DNA of 64,000 nt from Clostridia bacterium (GTDB lineage: Bacteria > Bacillota > Clostridia > Oscillospirales > Acutalibacteraceae), in assembly GCA_017550625.1 (NCBI GenBank), contig JAFZOL010000025.1, positions 97,679-161,678 of the forward strand, in the 5' to 3' direction. The notes below the pieces were generated by a model. That model was not told where the DNA came from. It was given only the letters and a program-made list of their open reading frames with translations, and made no database searches. Positions 1 to 11,880 of this stretch are shown one piece after another; position 1 is the first letter of the stretch; the number at the start of each line of letters is the position of its first letter. The translations under genes were made by a program, and so were the position numbers.

Positions 1-1
1 G

Positions 2-520
2 ATCCACTTCCGCAAAAAGATATTCCTGAACCTGATCGGGTTCCCGATGAGCATGCTGCCCCTCGCCGTGACCTATATGGCGTCGGACAAGGCCGGCAAC
101 ATCGACGATGTGATATTCCGCTTCAAGGAGGACGCCCTGACGCTTTCGTGGCGCGAGGGCGACGAGAGCAACACCATCCGCGCGGGGCTCGACGGCAGAT
201 ACTGCTACGGCGAGATGACGCTCGGCAAAGTGACGTATAAGGTGTGCTGCACCGCGAAATGGCTCGCGAACGACGCCCTCTACGTCAGCGTGCGCCCGAT
301 CGAGACGATCGGCAAGCGCATGCTCGAATTCCGCTTCCGCGCCGATAGAGTCACGATGCTGCCCTCGTCCTCGCCCACGATCCTTGAGATCGGCGAGTTC
401 CTCGAACACGGCTTCAAGGATATGTGCGGGATCAAGCTCGTACAGAAGGCCCTGCATGTGGTGATCGGCCTGCTGCCGGGCATCGTGGAGCCGAAGCATA
501 AGGGAAAGTTCGTGAACTGA
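2..520 (+). CDS. Partial C-terminal part of a hydrolase-like protein (5' end outside window)
   Basis: The reading frame is open from the first complete codon at base 2 to a stop at 520, so the N-terminus lies outside the window. The visible 172 residues are beta-rich with alternating hydrophobic positions. A block around residues 92-120 (WLANDALYVSVRPIE, then LEFRFRADRVTML) resembles the C-terminal lipocalin-like domain of clostridial serine beta-lactamase-like hydrolases, where a W..D.L.V.V..I segment is followed by F.F..D.V. No catalytic motif is in view, so the assignment is only by C-terminal resemblance. It is followed by a strong bidirectional terminator and converges on the GNAT gene. 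It could equally be the end of an unrelated beta-domain protein. Confidence 0.4.
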   Translation: MHFRKKIFLNLIGFPMSMLPLAVTYMASDKAGNIDDVIFRFKEDALTLSWREGDESNTIRAGLDGRYCYGEMTLGKVTYKVCCTAKWLANDALYVSVRPIETIGKRMLEFRFRADRVTMLPSSSPTILEIGEFLEHGFKDMCGIKLVQKALHVVIGLLPGIVEPKHKGKFVN

Positions 521-530
521 ATACTCGATG

Positions 531-562
531 AAAAAAAGCGTCTCGGGCGAGACGCTTTTTTT
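531..562. terminator. Bidirectional rho-independent terminator
   Basis: A 9-bp perfect stem (537-545 with 548-556) has an A-run on its left and a T-run on its right. It can terminate both the partial gene on the + strand and the GNAT gene on the - strand; its T-run overlaps the GNAT stop codon. Confidence 0.85.
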
Positions 563-1092
563 AGTTTGCTTCGAGATAGAAGTGGATGTTGGCCCTGCCC
601 TCCTGCGCGGTGTGCGCGTAAACGCGGTTGTCGAAGCCGCCGATCAGAAAGCCGCAGGAGATATAGAAGCGGCAGGCGGCGAGATTGTCGTCCTGCGCGA
701 CCGCCCACACGCCGCGGTAACCGCGCTCTTTGGCGAGGGCGAGGGCTTTTTCGACCATCGCGCGCCCCGCGCCGCGCCCGCGGCAGGCGGAGAGGACCTT
801 GATATCCTCGATATAGAGGTATTTGAAATAGTCGCGTTTGAGCACGGTGAGGCCGACGCAGGCGTCGCCGTCGTAGGCGCCGACAAAGAGACGGTCGGAA
901 GAAAGGACGTCGAAATCGTAATGCTCGTCCGGGTAGAGCTCGGTACGGACGTTCTCCGGCGTGAAGAGCTCCTCGCGGCAGGTCCATACGCCGTTTTCGA
1001 GCGAAGGCACGAGGCGGCCGAACAGGCGGATCTCTTCGTTCGGGAGCGAAAGGTCGGCGGCGTGTTCACGCCCGATCGGGCGGACGAGCAAA

Positions 1093-1100
<8 letters not shown>
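561..1100 (-). CDS. GNAT N-acetyltransferase, streptothricin-acetyltransferase-like
   Basis: A GNAT-fold acetyl-CoA transferase of about 179 residues. The acetyl-CoA loop is RGRGAGRAM. The C-terminal block ([15 protein letters not shown], then GGFDNRVY) closely follows the Sat/SatA streptothricin acetyltransferase family, including the N-terminal theme [13 protein letters not shown]. The start is taken at ATG 1098-1100, which has a GGAGGG Shine-Dalgarno eight bases upstream; a GTG 21 bases further out has none. The start overlaps the uvrA stop by 8 bp, so translation is probably coupled to uvrBA and the gene would share SOS control. Streptothricin as true substrate is inference: many chromosomal relatives have unknown substrates. 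Confidence 0.8.
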
Positions 1101-3954
<2,854 letters not shown>

Positions 3955-3955
3955 A

Positions 3956-5917
3956 TCAGTTCCCGTCCTGCAGTTTTCTGATCTTGTCGCGGATATAAGC
4001 GGCGTTTTCGAAGTCGAGGAGCTTCGCGGCCGCCTTCATTTCTTTCGTCAAGCGGGCGATCAGGTCTTCTTTTTCTTTTCTTGTCAGTTTCCTGCCGTCG
4101 ACCTTCGCGGCCTTGTGCGTGCCGGAGATCTCGAGGATCTCGCGGATGTCCTTCACGATGGTCTCGGGCACGATGCCGTTCGCCTCATTATATGCCTGCT
4201 GCTTGGCGCGGCGGCGGTAGGTCTCGCGGATCGCGCGCTCCATCGAGGGCGTGACGGTGTCGGCGTACATGATGACCTTGCCCTCGGCGTTGCGCGCGGC
4301 GCGGCCGACGGTCTGGATGAGCGACGTTTCGCTGCGCAAAAAGCCCTCTTTGTCCGCGTCGAGGATCACGACGAGCGAGACCTCGGGGATGTCGAGGCCC
4401 TCGCGCAGCAGGTTGATGCCGACGAGCACGTCGAACTCGCCGAGCCTCAGATCGCGGATGATCTCCATGCGCTCGATGGTGTCGACGTCGTGGTGCATGT
4501 AGCGGACCTTGACGCCGAAGTCGCGCAGGTAATCGGTAAGGTTCTCGGCCATGTTCTTCGTGAGCGTGGTGACGAGCACGCGCTGCTTTTTGTCGGTGCG
4601 GATGCGGATCTCGCTGATGAGGTCGTCGATCTGCCCCTCGACGGGACGGACCTCGATCTCGGGGTCGAGAAGTCCCGTGGGCCGGATGACCTGCTCGGTG
4701 ACGTTCTGCGCGTGGTCGTACTCGAAGGGCCCGGGCGTTGCCGAGACGAAGATCTTCTGGTGCGTGCGGGCGTAGAACTCGTCGAACGTGAGGGGGCGGT
4801 TGTCGAAGGCGGACGGCAGGCGGAAGCCGAACTCCACGAGCGATTCCTTGCGCGAGCGGTCGCCGCCGAACATGCCGCGCACCTGCGGCAGCGTGACGTG
4901 CGATTCGTCCACGAACAGCAGATAGTCGTCCGGGAAGAAGTCGAGCAGGGTGAAGGGGGCGCTGCCGGGCAGGCGGTCGGACATCACGCGCGAATAGTTT
5001 TCGATGCCCTTGCAGAAGCCCGTTTCGCGCAGCATCTCCATGTCGTATTCGGTGCGCTGGCGGATGCGCTGGGCTTCGATGAGCTTGCCCTGCGAAATAA
5101 AGAGCTTTTCCTGCTCTTCCATCTCCGCCAAAATCTCGGCGATGGCGCGCTCCATCCGCTCGGGCGAGACGACGTAGTGCGAGGCGGGATAGATCGCCAC
5201 GTGCGACACGGTGTTTTTGACGTCGCCGGTGGTGGGGTTGAACTCGCAGATGCGGTCGACCTCGTCGCCGAAAAACTCGACGCGGATCGCGGTGTCGCCC
5301 GAATAGACCGGGAAGATATCGACCACGTCGCCCTTGACGCGGAACTTGTTGCGCGAGAAATCGAGGTCGTTGCGCTCATACTGGATCTCCACGAGGCGGC
5401 GGATGAGCCAGTCGCGCTCCATTTCGGCGCCCTGACGGACCGAGATGACCATTTTGCGGTAGTCGATGGGGCTGCCGAGGGAGTAGATGCACGACACCGA
5501 CGCCACGATGATCACGTCGCGCCGCTCGGAAAGCGAGCTCGTGGCAGAGTGCCTCAAACGGTCGATCTCGTCGTTGATCGACGAATCCTTTTCGATATAG
5601 GTGTCGGTGGAGGCGATATACGCCTCGGGCTGGTAGTAATCGTAGTAAGAGACGAAATACTCCACCGCGTTGTGCGGGAAGAACTCGCGGAACTCGCTGC
5701 ACAGCTGCGCCGCGAGCGTTTTGTTGTGCGCGAGCACGAGCGTGGGACGGTTCGCCGCCGCGATGACGTTTGCCATCGTGAACGTCTTGCCGGAGCCCGT
5801 GGCGCCGAGCAGCACCTGCTCGGTACACCCGCGGGCGAGGCCGTCGACGAGCGAAGCGATCGCCTCGGGCTGGTCGCCCGTGGGCTTGAATTTCGATACG
5901 AGTTCAAAGCGGTCCAT
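3956..5917 (-). CDS. uvrB: UvrABC excinuclease subunit B
   Basis: The DEAD-like helicase-fold subunit that verifies damage and recruits UvrC. The 653 residues begin with the typical [18 protein letters not shown]. Walker A ([10 protein letters not shown]) lies near residue 38, the DESH Walker B near 335, and a C-terminal UVR helical hairpin ([20 protein letters not shown]) near 620-650. It is the first gene of the operon with uvrA and the GNAT gene. The promoter has near-consensus -35 and -10 boxes and a LexA-type operator, so induction by DNA damage is expected. Confidence 0.98.
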   Translation of the reverse strand: MDRFELVSKFKPTGDQPEAIASLVDGLARGCTEQVLLGATGSGKTFTMANVIAAANRPTLVLAHNKTLAAQLCSEFREFFPHNAVEYFVSYYDYYQPEAYIASTDTYIEKDSSINDEIDRLRHSATSSLSERRDVIIVASVSCIYSLGSPIDYRKMVISVRQGAEMERDWLIRRLVEIQYERNDLDFSRNKFRVKGDVVDIFPVYSGDTAIRVEFFGDEVDRICEFNPTTGDVKNTVSHVAIYPASHYVVSPERMERAIAEILAEMEEQEKLFISQGKLIEAQRIRQRTEYDMEMLRETGFCKGIENYSRVMSDRLPGSAPFTLLDFFPDDYLLFVDESHVTLPQVRGMFGGDRSRKESLVEFGFRLPSAFDNRPLTFDEFYARTHQKIFVSATPGPFEYDHAQNVTEQVIRPTGLLDPEIEVRPVEGQIDDLISEIRIRTDKKQRVLVTTLTKNMAENLTDYLRDFGVKVRYMHHDVDTIERMEIIRDLRLGEFDVLVGINLLREGLDIPEVSLVVILDADKEGFLRSETSLIQTVGRAARNAEGKVIMYADTVTPSMERAIRETYRRRAKQQAYNEANGIVPETIVKDIREILEISGTHKAAKVDGRKLTRKEKEDLIARLTKEMKAAAKLLDFENAAYIRDKIRKLQDGN

Positions 5918-5936
5918 ACTGCCCCCGAATTGAAGT

Positions 5937-5979
5937 GAACATTTGTTCTATTATATCATAGATATGCCGTTTTTGTCAA
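5937..5979 (-). promoter_or_regulatory. uvrBA promoter with LexA (SOS) box
   Basis: On the - strand, TTGACA (5974-5979) is separated by 18 bp from TATAAT (5950-5955). The perfect palindrome GAACAAATGTTC (5937-5948) sits just downstream of the -10. It fits the Gram-positive LexA/DinR core GAAC-N4-GTTC and would block the transcription start. Confidence 0.88.
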
Positions 5980-6027
5980 GCGGAATATCACGGAAAAGCG
6001 CGCTGAAACGGCTGGTTTCAATTGATC

Positions 6028-6060
6028 GTCAAAAACACAACCGCCCCGTTCGGGGCGGTT
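6028..6060 (-). terminator. Terminator of the zinc-ribbon membrane protein gene
   Basis: A G+C-rich hairpin (6039-6060, perfect stem, short loop) is followed on the - strand by a T-rich tail. It lies 24 bases after the stop codon of the 761-residue gene. Confidence 0.8.
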
Positions 6061-6083
6061 ATTTGTTATGGATGGGGGCGGCG

Positions 6084-8369
6084 TTATTCGTCGGCGCCCG
6101 TGAGGTCCCAGACCGATTCGACGGTGCCATAGTCGTTGTCGATCTGTTGGATCACGACGTGCAGCTTCTTCACGCCGTTCTCCTGATAGAACGTGAAGGA
6201 GCCGTATTCGGTGAACCAGCTCGGCTCGTCCGCGACGTCGTCCCAGTTGTCGGAGTAATGATAAGCGCCGTCCGTGCTGTCGAGGATCAGGACCTGCTCG
6301 TCGTAGTAGTCGCCGTAGCCGGACGCCCACACGAGCTGGCCGTTATCGTTGACCTTGATGTTGAAGCTCATGCTGCAGTCTTCGGTCTCCCATTTGTCGT
6401 CGCCCATGTTGTCCCGCTTGGTACCGGTGCACCTGTAGTAGCCGGTGACCTTGTCGTAGGCCGTTTCGGAACCCGAGGAGGACGACGAGGAGCCCGGTTC
6501 GCCGGAGCTGGCAGGTGTTTCGATGGGGGCTTCGGACGGCGGCTCGCATTCGGTGAGTTCGAGCATGAAGCCCTCGACCATGCCGATGAGCTCGTCAAGG
6601 TCGATTGTCCCGCTGCCGGGGGCGATGGCCGCGCGCTCGGTGAGGAGCTGCTCCACAAGCTCCGCCGGGATCGGGTCGGCGGGGTCCGTTTCGAGGGGCT
6701 TTTCGGGCTCTTTGCCGGTGGTGTAAAGGCCCACGGCGGATTCGATCAGGCTTCTGCTGTCGGACGGGAGGTTGAACTCATCCAGCAGCTTGCTCACGGC
6801 CTCCATCTTCTTTTCGTCGTCGCCCATGATCGTGTCGGCGATCTTCACGAGAAGGCCGTCCTCCTGCGTGTGGGTGGTAATGGAAACGAGGGTCTTCATC
6901 GCGGTATCCGCCAGTTCGCCCTGCGGGCCGGGCAGCTTGTCGAGGTTGCCGAGGGCGAAGGTGAGCAGGCCGTAAACGTCGCTGCCCTCGTAGCCGCCGT
7001 TCGACGAGAGCGACGTGAGATACTTCGACAGGTTGTTCACGTCCGCCTTTTCGATCAGGTTCTTGATGTTGTAGCCCACGCCCGCGACGCCGGTCACGAG
7101 GTTCACGGTCTGCATGAATTTGCTGTCCGCGATCGCGTCGGCCGCCTCGGAGACCTGGTTCTGGTCGGTGCCGTAAACGTACATCGCGCCGGTGGAGACC
7201 ACGTCGAGGCCCGTGTTCACCGCCGAGACGACCACGCCGGTACCGGTCACGAGCATCTCGCCCGCCGCCATCGTTGCCACCGCGCCGGTCGCCAGCGGCA
7301 TCGCCGTGACCACGAGGCCGGCGACAGCGCCCGCCGTTTTGAGCGTTTTCGCGACCTTGACGCAGGTGTCGGCCTGATCGGCGATCTTGTCGTAGCCGCG
7401 CTTTTCGAGCTCCGCCTGCGCCATCTGGAGCTGGATCATGGCGTGCTTGGCGTCGGTGTTGAGAAGCGTGGCGACAGCCTTGATCTTCTGGCCGTTTTTC
7501 GCCTTGTCGAACGCCGCCACGATATCCTCGGCACGGATCTCGGATTCGGAAGGATCGTCGGCGAAGGCGGTGATCATCAGCGGGTCGTTGTTCTTCACCG
7601 CGCCCGCCTTCTGCGTCACCTTATAGGTCGGCTTGGTGCGCGCGTCGTCGCATTCCATCCACAGATCGACGACCCTTGAAAGGAATTCGGTCGCCTTGTC
7701 GGCGTTTTCGAAGGCGGCGACCGTGTCGGAGACGAGCTGCACGAACTTTTCGCCGTCGAGCTCGTTGAGATCGTATTCGCTGAGCTTTTCGAGATAAAGC
7801 CGCGCCTCGATGTAATATTCGACCGCGAGCTCCCCTACCAAGCCCGTGAGCGACTCGGGGCCGGTGGGGTTCGGGATGAACACCTCGACGCGGTTGATCA
7901 GCGTTTCGTTTTTGCCGCCTTTGTTCAGGAAGAAACCCGGTTTTACGAAGCCCAGTACGAGGACGACGACCAGCACGAGGGCGACCGCGATGATGATCGG
8001 GGCCTTATATTTACGTTTTTTCGGTTCGGGGCGCACCGTGGCGGGGACGTAGCCCTGCGGGGGCTGCGGGACGGAGACCCGGTTCACAGTCTGCCGGGGC
8101 ACGGCCTGCCGCGCCTGCGGCGGGACCTGCTGCGGGGCGTACGGCTGATGGGGAGCCTGCTGCGGCTGAGGCGCGGCCGGAGGAACAGGCTGAGAAACAG
8201 ACTGTTGCGGCTGAGGCGCATAAGCTTGGGGCGCAGGCTGTTGGGACTGAGCGGGCGCTTGCTGCGCGGGCTGCTGTGCCGGGAGCTGCGGCGCGGCCTG
8301 TCCGCATTGCGGGCAGAATCTCGCGTCGTCCTCCATCGGGGTCCCGCAATTCGTGCAAAACTTCGACAT
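6084..8369 (-). CDS. Zinc-ribbon, single-pass membrane protein of unknown function
   Basis: This 761-residue protein begins with a zinc ribbon (Cys5, Cys8, Cys19, Cys22). A Pro/Gln/Ala-rich low-complexity linker covers residues 28-115, a basic patch PKKRKYK precedes it, and one clear transmembrane segment spans about 125-147. The large C-terminal part is extracytoplasmic by the positive-inside rule. It holds a helical region, a hydrophobic Ala/Gly/Val-rich stretch near 343-385 and an acidic, Ser-rich linker near 635-655. A final beta-rich domain of about 100 residues contains YGDYYDEQVLILD. The layout resembles clostridial envelope-stress or sensor proteins with an N-terminal zinc ribbon. No enzymatic motif is seen. 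A Shine-Dalgarno (AGGAAGGA) supports the ATG start. Confidence 0.8.
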   Translation of the reverse strand: MSKFCTNCGTPMEDDARFCPQCGQAAPQLPAQQPAQQAPAQSQQPAPQAYAPQPQQSVSQPVPPAAPQPQQAPHQPYAPQQVPPQARQAVPRQTVNRVSVPQPPQGYVPATVRPEPKKRKYKAPIIIAVALVLVVVLVLGFVKPGFFLNKGGKNETLINRVEVFIPNPTGPESLTGLVGELAVEYYIEARLYLEKLSEYDLNELDGEKFVQLVSDTVAAFENADKATEFLSRVVDLWMECDDARTKPTYKVTQKAGAVKNNDPLMITAFADDPSESEIRAEDIVAAFDKAKNGQKIKAVATLLNTDAKHAMIQLQMAQAELEKRGYDKIADQADTCVKVAKTLKTAGAVAGLVVTAMPLATGAVATMAAGEMLVTGTGVVVSAVNTGLDVVSTGAMYVYGTDQNQVSEAADAIADSKFMQTVNLVTGVAGVGYNIKNLIEKADVNNLSKYLTSLSSNGGYEGSDVYGLLTFALGNLDKLPGPQGELADTAMKTLVSITTHTQEDGLLVKIADTIMGDDEKKMEAVSKLLDEFNLPSDSRSLIESAVGLYTTGKEPEKPLETDPADPIPAELVEQLLTERAAIAPGSGTIDLDELIGMVEGFMLELTECEPPSEAPIETPASSGEPGSSSSSSGSETAYDKVTGYYRCTGTKRDNMGDDKWETEDCSMSFNIKVNDNGQLVWASGYGDYYDEQVLILDSTDGAYHYSDNWDDVADEPSWFTEYGSFTFYQENGVKKLHVVIQQIDNDYGTVESVWDLTGADE

Positions 8370-8435
8370 ACGATCCTTCCTTTCCCTTTCCGCCCGGCAG
8401 CCGTTTTCACGGCGGCGGAATAACTATACGATTTT

Positions 8436-8464
8436 ATTTAATCATATTTTTACGGGAAAGTCAA
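8436..8464 (-). promoter_or_regulatory. Promoter of the zinc-ribbon membrane protein gene
   Basis: TTGACT (8459-8464) and TTAAAT (8436-8441) are spaced 17 bp apart on the - strand. The rest of the 322-bp gap to the sigma-factor gene holds short G+C-rich inverted repeats around 8533-8590 and no open frame I can support. Confidence 0.65.
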
Positions 8465-8596
8465 GGGCACGCCTCCCCTATTGACGAACGTACAAAAACC
8501 GCCCCGCGCGCGGCGTTCGGCAGAATTCCCGCACCCGTTATTACGGGTCGCGGCGAAGGCCCGTTTGTCCGATGATCCGGGATAAAGGATCCCGAA

Positions 8597-8625
8597 TTGC
8601 ATTTTTTCAAAAACAGGCGTAAAAT
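8597..8625 (+). promoter_or_regulatory. Promoter of the sigma/anti-sigma operon
   Basis: TTGCAT (8597-8602) and TAAAAT (8620-8625) have a 17-bp spacer and lie 67 bases before the sigma-factor start. This is a housekeeping-type promoter, so autoregulation by the ECF factor is not obvious from it. Confidence 0.6.
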
Positions 8626-8691
8626 ACGGAAGGAAAAACTGATATATGGGATGAAGGCCTTCAACGAATCGAAACGAAAAGGAGACGATCT

Positions 8692-9249
8692 ATGGACGAC
8701 GAAGCGATTCTTGATCTGTTATCCAGCGACCAAAACCGGGGACTCTGCGCACTGAACGCAAAGTACGGGCAGCTTTGCCATACCTTGGCTGTGCGTATCC
8801 TCCATAACGATCAGGACGCAGAGGAATGCGTCAACGATACGCTGCTCGCAGTCGCGGAAAGGATCCCGCCGGGCAGACCGGCGTACTTGCAGGCCTATGT
8901 CTGCCGGATCGTTAAAAATCTGGCGCTGAATCGTCTTGCCTACCGGGACGCGGAAAAACGCAGCGAAAGAGGAACCGTTCCGCTCTCGGATCTGGAAGAG
9001 AGATTAAGCGAAACGGCAAAGCCGGAAACGGGCGAAACGCAGGAGCTCAAAAGGGCGATCAACGCTTTTTTGCGCGCGCAGTCAGAGATCAACCGAAAGC
9101 TCTTTATCCGTCGTTACTGGTACGAGGAGCCCGTAACCGAAACGGCGAAAGCCTTTGGGATGAACCCGAATCAGGTTTCCGCAAGGCTCTTCCGGACAAA
9201 AGAAAAACTGCGAAAATACTTGAAGAAAGAAGGTCTGATCCATGAATAA
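8692..9249 (+). CDS. RNA polymerase sigma factor, ECF-like sigma-70 family
   Basis: A compact 185-residue sigma factor. A sigma region 2 helix is recognisable around residues 36-62 (HNDQDAEECVNDTLLAVAER), followed by NLALNRLAYRDAEKR, as in region 2.3-2.4. Region 4 spans about 125-180 with a helix-turn-helix (TETAKAFGMNPNQVSARLFR). The Shine-Dalgarno AAGGAG precedes ATG 8692. The last 8 bases overlap the start of the next gene, which has the layout of a membrane anti-sigma factor, so the two are probably a regulator pair responding to an envelope signal. The pair reads as less G+C-rich than its neighbours, which hints at a separate history. Confidence 0.88.
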   Translation: MDDEAILDLLSSDQNRGLCALNAKYGQLCHTLAVRILHNDQDAEECVNDTLLAVAERIPPGRPAYLQAYVCRIVKNLALNRLAYRDAEKRSERGTVPLSDLEERLSETAKPETGETQELKRAINAFLRAQSEINRKLFIRRYWYEEPVTETAKAFGMNPNQVSARLFRTKEKLRKYLKKEGLIHE

Positions 9250-10045
9250 CAACGAATTCCGACAGGCGGTCGATCTGATCGACGACAGCCTCCTTGCGGA
9301 TATCTCCCCCACCTCAAAAAGACGGGCTTCCGGGCTGCTCCTGAAGATGATCCCTGCGGCGGCGATCCTTTTTTTCGCGCTGAGTATCGCGGGCTTTGCG
9401 ACGGGCGTCATCCCGCTTCCCCCGTATCTCTCAAAGCTGATCGGGATCGACGGCGGGGAGAAATACACGATCCTCGGCGAGACCCAGACCGCGAACGGCT
9501 ATTCTGTGACTTTTGAAGGAATCGTCAAAGGAGAAGACGGCTCCGGCACGCCGTTCCGGTATAATCAAGGGACGGAGGAAGCCTTCGAGATTCAGCCGGA
9601 GGACAGTCTGACGGCCGTGTTTACCATTTCCAGAACGGACGGAAAGTCGATGGAGGACGGAGAGCTCGCCGACTTTGACGCGCTGCTGCTCGTCGATGGC
9701 TATGTTTCCCGGACGTTCTATCCGCAGCTTCCCTTTGGGGGCGAGCTGACGCAGGACGGAACGCTCCATCTTGCGGTGCTGATCAACCCCTACGAGCTCC
9801 TTGCGGACAGAGGACTGCATATCGCGCTCGTAAAAAGACCCGTATATATCGACACCGTGCTCCGCGCGGACAGGGAAACGGGAGAATTCTATTTCGTTGA
9901 GGACTATGACGGGATCCGGGCAATTTTCGAAATCCCGCTGGACATTTCTTATGCGGACGCTGAAAAGGGTGAAAAGCTGCTGAAAGCCACAGCATGGGCC
10001 CTTGAGCCGCTCGAAAGCGCCCCGGAAGACTGGTTCGAGCATTGA
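9242..10045 (+). CDS. Probable membrane-anchored anti-sigma factor
   Basis: A 267-residue protein with a cytoplasmic N-terminus of about 30 residues, one membrane segment (about 34-58, rich in Ala/Ile/Leu/Phe) and a roughly 200-residue beta-rich external domain. No conserved anti-sigma zinc motif (H-x3-C-x2-C) is present. The anti-sigma role is inferred from topology and from translational overlap with the upstream sigma gene; DUF4179-type clostridial proteins have the same arrangement. A strong terminator follows 37 bases later. Confidence 0.65.
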   Translation: MNNNEFRQAVDLIDDSLLADISPTSKRRASGLLLKMIPAAAILFFALSIAGFATGVIPLPPYLSKLIGIDGGEKYTILGETQTANGYSVTFEGIVKGEDGSGTPFRYNQGTEEAFEIQPEDSLTAVFTISRTDGKSMEDGELADFDALLLVDGYVSRTFYPQLPFGGELTQDGTLHLAVLINPYELLADRGLHIALVKRPVYIDTVLRADRETGEFYFVEDYDGIRAIFEIPLDISYADAEKGEKLLKATAWALEPLESAPEDWFEH

Positions 10046-10081
10046 TTCGTCCCATGGTCCCATGCCATAAAACCTCGAAAG

Positions 10082-10112
10082 CCTCCGACGGTTTTTCTTC
10101 GGAGGTTTTTTT
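10082..10112 (+). terminator. Terminator after the sigma/anti-sigma operon
   Basis: A 7-bp stem (10082-10088 with 10099-10105) with a 10-base loop is followed directly by seven T residues. Confidence 0.85.
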
Positions 10113-10133
10113 CTTTGATGAACGGTTTTTTTC

Positions 10134-10162
10134 TTGACTGTCGTATTCTCAGTATCTATAAT
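10134..10162 (+). promoter_or_regulatory. Promoter of the EamA transporter gene
   Basis: TTGACT (10134-10139) and a perfect TATAAT (10157-10162) are spaced 17 bp apart, 30 bases before the ATG. No operator-like repeat is visible. Confidence 0.85.
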
Positions 10163-10192
10163 TAAGGAAAGAGTTTTTGAACGGAGTTTTTT

Positions 10193-11128
10193 ATGAGACA
10201 TACGCAACCGAAAGGCGTTCTGTTTTTGCTGCTCGCCGCGTTTTTATGGGGCTCGTCGTTCGTGGCGATGAGTATCGGCACCGAGAGCCTGCGCGCCTTT
10301 TCGTTTTCGACCCTGCGCTGCCTGTTCGCGCTCATCTTCCTCGTGCCCGCCGTGGCGGTGCAGGATGTGAGAAACAGAAAGCGCATGAGCGAGGGCGAGC
10401 GCGCGGCATACGTGGGCGCGAAGCATAACGCCCTGCTGTTCGGCGTGCCGCTCGGCGTGTGCATCTTCGCCGGGACGAACCTGCAGCAGATCGCGCTGTC
10501 GTACACCTCGCCCGGCAAGGTGGCCTTTATCACCGCGCTTTATATGGTGTTCGTGCCCCTCGTGATGCTGTTTTTCGGCAAAAAAAGCCGCGCCCTGTTG
10601 TGGGGCGCGGTGATCCTGGGCGCGGTGGGTCTGTATCTATTGAGCATCGGGGACGAGGGCTTTACTGCCGTGAACATCGGGGACGTGTTGTCTCTCTTCG
10701 CGGCGCTGGCGTTCACCGCGCAGATCGTGCTGGTCGACCGCTTCGCCCCGAAAACGGACGCCCTTGCCCTGTGCGCCGTGCAGTTCGCCGTGGCGGGCGT
10801 GCTGGCGGCCGCGCTGATGCTGGTATTCGAGTCGCCGAACGACGGCGACTTCGTCCGCGCCCTGCTGCCCGCAGCTTACGTGGGCGTGCTGGCGTCGGGC
10901 GTGGCCTATACCCTGCAGATCGTGGGGCAGGCGCGCACGGACCCGACGCTCGCCACGCTCGCGATGTGCGCCGAAAGCGTGTTCGCCGTGCTTTGCGCGA
11001 TGGTGCTGCTCAGACAGATCCCCACTGCCCGCGAGGCGGCAGGGATCGTGCTGATGCTTGTTGCGATCGTGGGCGCGCAGTTCGCGACGAAGGACAAGGT
11101 CAGTCCCGATCCGAAACGAAACCCATGA
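10193..11128 (+). CDS. DMT-superfamily (EamA) transporter
   Basis: An integral membrane protein of 311 residues with about ten hydrophobic segments arranged as two EamA repeats. The N-terminal hallmark FLLLAAFLWGSSFV is followed by the A..L..T.P....L motif seen as QIALSYTSPGKVAFI. Family members export or import small metabolites, often amino acids or purine derivatives; the substrate cannot be told from sequence. A GGAG Shine-Dalgarno precedes the ATG. The 3' end overlaps the tail of the convergent SpoIIQ-like gene by 29 bp with no terminator between them. Confidence 0.9.
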   Translation: MRHTQPKGVLFLLLAAFLWGSSFVAMSIGTESLRAFSFSTLRCLFALIFLVPAVAVQDVRNRKRMSEGERAAYVGAKHNALLFGVPLGVCIFAGTNLQQIALSYTSPGKVAFITALYMVFVPLVMLFFGKKSRALLWGAVILGAVGLYLLSIGDEGFTAVNIGDVLSLFAALAFTAQIVLVDRFAPKTDALALCAVQFAVAGVLAAALMLVFESPNDGDFVRALLPAAYVGVLASGVAYTLQIVGQARTDPTLATLAMCAESVFAVLCAMVLLRQIPTAREAAGIVLMLVAIVGAQFATKDKVSPDPKRNP

Positions 11129-11873
11129 CCTCGAGCGGGTCTCTGAGCGCGCCGTTGACGCGGATCTCGAGATGGATGTGTGCGCCGTCGCCGCGCTCGA
11201 CCGGGATCTCGCCCACCGTGCCGATCACGTCGCCGGCAGAGACGTAAGAGCCTGCCGATACGAGCCCCGCGTCGGCAAGGCCGCTCAGCGTCGATATGAC
11301 GCCGCCGCCGTGGTCGACAGTGACGACGTTGCCCCAGAGCGGGTCCTTCACGACCGAGGCGACCGTGCCGGGGGCGATGGTCTGCACCGCGTCGCCCGCG
11401 CTGCCCGTGAAATCGACGCCGTTATGCGTGCGCCAGTCGTTCATCGTTTCGGAAAACACGGGCACGCCCATCGAATAGTCCTTGCCGATCTCGACCCCGA
11501 GCGGGAGCTGAAAGCGGATAGACACGGCCTCGGTCGGCTCGTCGGACGCGGGTTCCGCGGTCGCGGGCACCGTGGGCGAGAGGTTTTCGAACACCGCACG
11601 CGTAGCGGGCTCGCGGCCGGACGCCGCGGTGGGCGCCTCAGACACGGGCGTTTCGGGGACGCTCGGCGCTTCGGTCTGATCGGATGTGATGCGCAGGTGC
11701 GTGACGCTCTCGCGCGTGGTGACCTCGGACGCGAGGTTCTTGAGCGTTTTGCTGCCCGCGGCGCGCAGGGCTATGACGGCCGCCGCCATCACGCAGGCGC
11801 TGAGCGCCACGTACAGCGCGCGGCCCCTGAGCATTTTTTTGATGGATCTTTTGTTTTCGTCATTCAACATCAT
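11100..11873 (-). CDS. SpoIIQ-like LytM/M23 metallopeptidase-fold protein
   Basis: A 257-residue protein with one transmembrane segment near residues 20-40, a Ser/Thr/Glu/Pro-rich linker to about 120, then a LytM (peptidase M23) domain. Both zinc motifs appear intact: HNGVD (H-x3-D) and HIH (H-x-H). The signature ETMNDWRTHNGVDF and the PLWGNVVTVDHGGG block match clostridial SpoIIQ, the forespore half of the SpoIIQ-SpoIIIAH engulfment channel; Bacillus SpoIIQ has lost the first zinc residue, whereas clostridial versions keep it. The nearby dpaAB genes fit a sporulating host. A general cell-wall endopeptidase remains possible. Its ribosome-binding site lies in a stable hairpin stem. Confidence 0.78.
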   Translation of the reverse strand: MMLNDENKRSIKKMLRGRALYVALSACVMAAAVIALRAAGSKTLKNLASEVTTRESVTHLRITSDQTEAPSVPETPVSEAPTAASGREPATRAVFENLSPTVPATAEPASDEPTEAVSIRFQLPLGVEIGKDYSMGVPVFSETMNDWRTHNGVDFTGSAGDAVQTIAPGTVASVVKDPLWGNVVTVDHGGGVISTLSGLADAGLVSAGSYVSAGDVIGTVGEIPVERGDGAHIHLEIRVNGALRDPLEVMGFVSDRD

Positions 11874-11880
11874 AAGAATT

